Of a stretch of 64,000 bases of DNA, positions 62,912 to 64,000 are shown in pieces. The DNA is from Clusia tigrina. Taxonomy: Eukaryota; Arthropoda; Insecta; Diptera; Clusiidae. Location of the stretch: the NCBI GenBank assembly GCA_920105625.2, contig OV050031.1, positions 92,447,676 to 92,511,675 on the forward strand, written 5' to 3'. The notes beneath the pieces were generated by a model. It saw nothing but the letters and a program-made list of their open reading frames with translations, was not told the origin of the DNA and made no database searches. The position numbers were made by a program, and so were the translations under genes. Numbering within the stretch: position 1 is the first letter of the stretch; each line of letters starts with the position of its first letter.

Positions 62912-63891
62912 CTCGAGCCTCTTGTCAATTTAAGCTATTGCTCAAAGCTATGCTACCCTTGAATCCCAAATAAAACACTGATAAAACTTCAAATGGCCCT
63001 AACTTCTATACGGAACGTCCTACACCTATCAAAGTTTGCAACATACAAATGCTTGTAACTTTTTATTGGAGCGTCATAAAACCTTGAAATTTTGTGACAA
63101 TAAAGTACTCGAGCCTCTTGTCAATTTAAGCTATCGCTCAAAGCTATGCTACCCTTGAGTCCCAAATCAAACACTGATAAAACTTCAAATGGCCCTAACT
63201 TCTATACGGTACGTCCTGCATCTATCAAAGTTTGCAACATACAAATGCTTGTAACTTTTTATTGGAGCGTCATAAAACCTTGAAATTTTGGAACAATAAA
63301 GTACTCGAGCCTCTTGTCAATTTAAGCTATCGCTCAAAGCTATGCTACCCTTGAGTCCCAAATCAAACACTGATAAAACTTCAAATGGCTCTAACTTCTA
63401 TACGGTACGTCCTACACCTATCAAAGTTTGCAACATACAAATGCTTGTAACTTTTTACTGGAGCGTCATAAAACCTTGAAATTTTGTAACAATAAAGTAC
63501 TCGAGCCGCTTGTCAATTTAAGCTATCGCTCAAAGCTATGCTACCCTTGAGTCCCAAATCATACACTGATAAAACTTCAAATGGCCCTAAATTCTGTACG
63601 GTACGTCCTACACCTATCAAAGTTTGCAACATATAAATGCTCGTAACTTTTTACTGGAGCGTCATAAAACCTTGAAATTTTGTAACACTAAAGTACTCGA
63701 GCCTCTTGTCAATTTACGCTATCGCTCAAAGCTATGCTACCCTTGAGTCCCAAATCAAACACTGATAAAACTTCAAATGGCCCTAAGTTCTATACAGTAC
63801 GTCCTACACCTATCAAAGTTTGCAACATACAAATGCTTGTAACTTTTTACTGGAGCGTCATAAAACCTTGAAATTTTGTAACAATAAAGTA
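62912..63891. repeat. Block F: G1 G2 G3 J2 H2 (5 monomers, 980 bp)
   Basis: This resembles 55663 and 58602, but G3 (63304) keeps the full tgataaaact and is 196 bp, so it represents the state before the one-base loss. J1 is absent. H2 keeps aacactaaag and ttacgctatc. Confidence 0.86.
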
Positions 63892-64000
63892 CTCGAGCCT
63901 CTTGTCAATTTAAGCTATCGCTCAAAGCTGTGCTACCCTTGAGTCCCAAATAAAACACTGATAAAACTTCAAATGGCCCTAAATTATATATGGTACGTCC
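63892..64000. repeat. Partial monomer at the right window edge
   Basis: The first 109 bp of a type H3 monomer (gctgtgctac, aattatatatgg), cut by the window end. The array evidently continues beyond both edges. Confidence 0.95.

Larger units (their letters stand above)
1..64000. repeat. Satellite DNA array, 196 bp monomer, about 326.5 copies
   Basis: The same 196 bp unit runs head to tail from the first base to the last, always in one orientation. Phased on CTCGAG, starts run from 39 to 63892. The distance between them plus the 43 bp of deletions I located equals exactly 326 times 196, so the count is internally consistent. Units differ mostly by substitutions, many of them shared between units at fixed spacings, which is the mark of higher-order repeats. 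No gene, transposon or unique spacer interrupts the array. Arrays like this are typical of centromeric, pericentromeric or subtelomeric heterochromatin in eukaryotes; which one applies here is inference. The family was not recognised by name. Confidence 0.99.
54291..64000. repeat. Block F: G/H/J-type HOR domain
   Basis: Types are: G1, tattgctc with acggaacgtcc; G2, gtgacaataaag with cctgcatctatc; G3, ggaac with ggctctaac; G4, ccattt with cttcagtccc and cttatgtacgg; H1, ccgctt with catacactg and aaatgctcg; H2, aacactaaag with ttacgctatc, or agttctatacag; H3, gctgtgctac with aattatatatgg; J1, ccgctt with catacaatg and cacac; J2, ccgctt with aaatgctcg. Units run from G1 to H3 and are mostly 6 to 8 monomers long. 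Confidence 0.86.

Noticed and set aside
1..64000. CRISPR-like regularly spaced repeats
   Set aside because: The whole 196 bp period is conserved. There are no unique spacers between short repeats and no cas genes.
1..64000. Tandem 5S rRNA, tRNA or other RNA gene array
   Set aside because: No tRNA or 5S fold or internal promoter boxes could be recognised in the monomer on either strand.
1..64000. Polyadenylation-like AATAAA and TATA-like ctatac motifs in each unit
   Set aside because: They are expected by chance in a 63% A+T monomer and occur in every copy without any coding context.
1..64000. CENP-B box
   Set aside because: I looked for the ttcg....a..cggg pattern on both strands of the consensus and main variants and did not see it.
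1..64000. Transposon or LTR fragments
   Set aside because: No terminal repeats, target-site duplications, primer-binding sites or coding remnants are visible. Every stretch fits the monomer phase.

Overview
The whole 64 kb window is one uninterrupted array of a single tandem repeat, a satellite DNA. The monomer is 196 bp. Taking the CTCGAG near its conserved edge as position 1, I count 327 monomer starts from 39 to 63892: 326 complete units, a 38 bp left fragment and a 109 bp right fragment. All units face the same way, and I found no stretch that is not satellite. There are no credible genes, RNA genes, transposons, CRISPR arrays or unique sequence. Open reading frames up to about 83 codons occur on both strands, but they are read-through of the repeat.

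This points to a eukaryotic nuclear genome, in centromeric, pericentromeric, subtelomeric or B-chromosome heterochromatin. The near-nucleosomal monomer length, the higher-order repeats (HORs) and the lack of transposon insertions support an actively homogenised array. The consensus is about 37% G+C (73 of 196). The species cannot be named from the sequence. A flowering plant is my slight preference, but an invertebrate is not excluded.

Layout by diagnostic variants: Block A (1-6702) is a 12- to 13-monomer HOR with two full units and a truncated third. Block B (6703-20419) is a mosaic of a 16-type HOR (types a to p), with 7-monomer sub-repeats and hybrid monomers at the joins. Block C (20420-24339) starts with a 7-monomer HOR and passes into a 5-monomer (980 bp) HOR. 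Block D (24340-45081) carries nested 5-, 6-, 10- and 18-monomer repeats and ends in a nearly perfect 17-monomer tandem duplication (38420-41750 and 41751-45081). Block E (45082-54290) holds another set repeated 17 monomers apart. Block F (54291-64000) is a 6- to 8-monomer HOR built into roughly 15-monomer units, with a three-monomer island at 61736-62323 that starts with two block-A-like types.

By site spacing, 311 of 326 complete units are exactly 196 bp. The other 15 are all shorter: fourteen by 1 bp and one by 29 bp. Much of the substitution between monomers is CG to TG or CA, which suggests methylated cytosines. No protein system is encoded here; what is notable is the recombination history recorded in the array. 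Monomer type letters are my own labels, assigned by eye.
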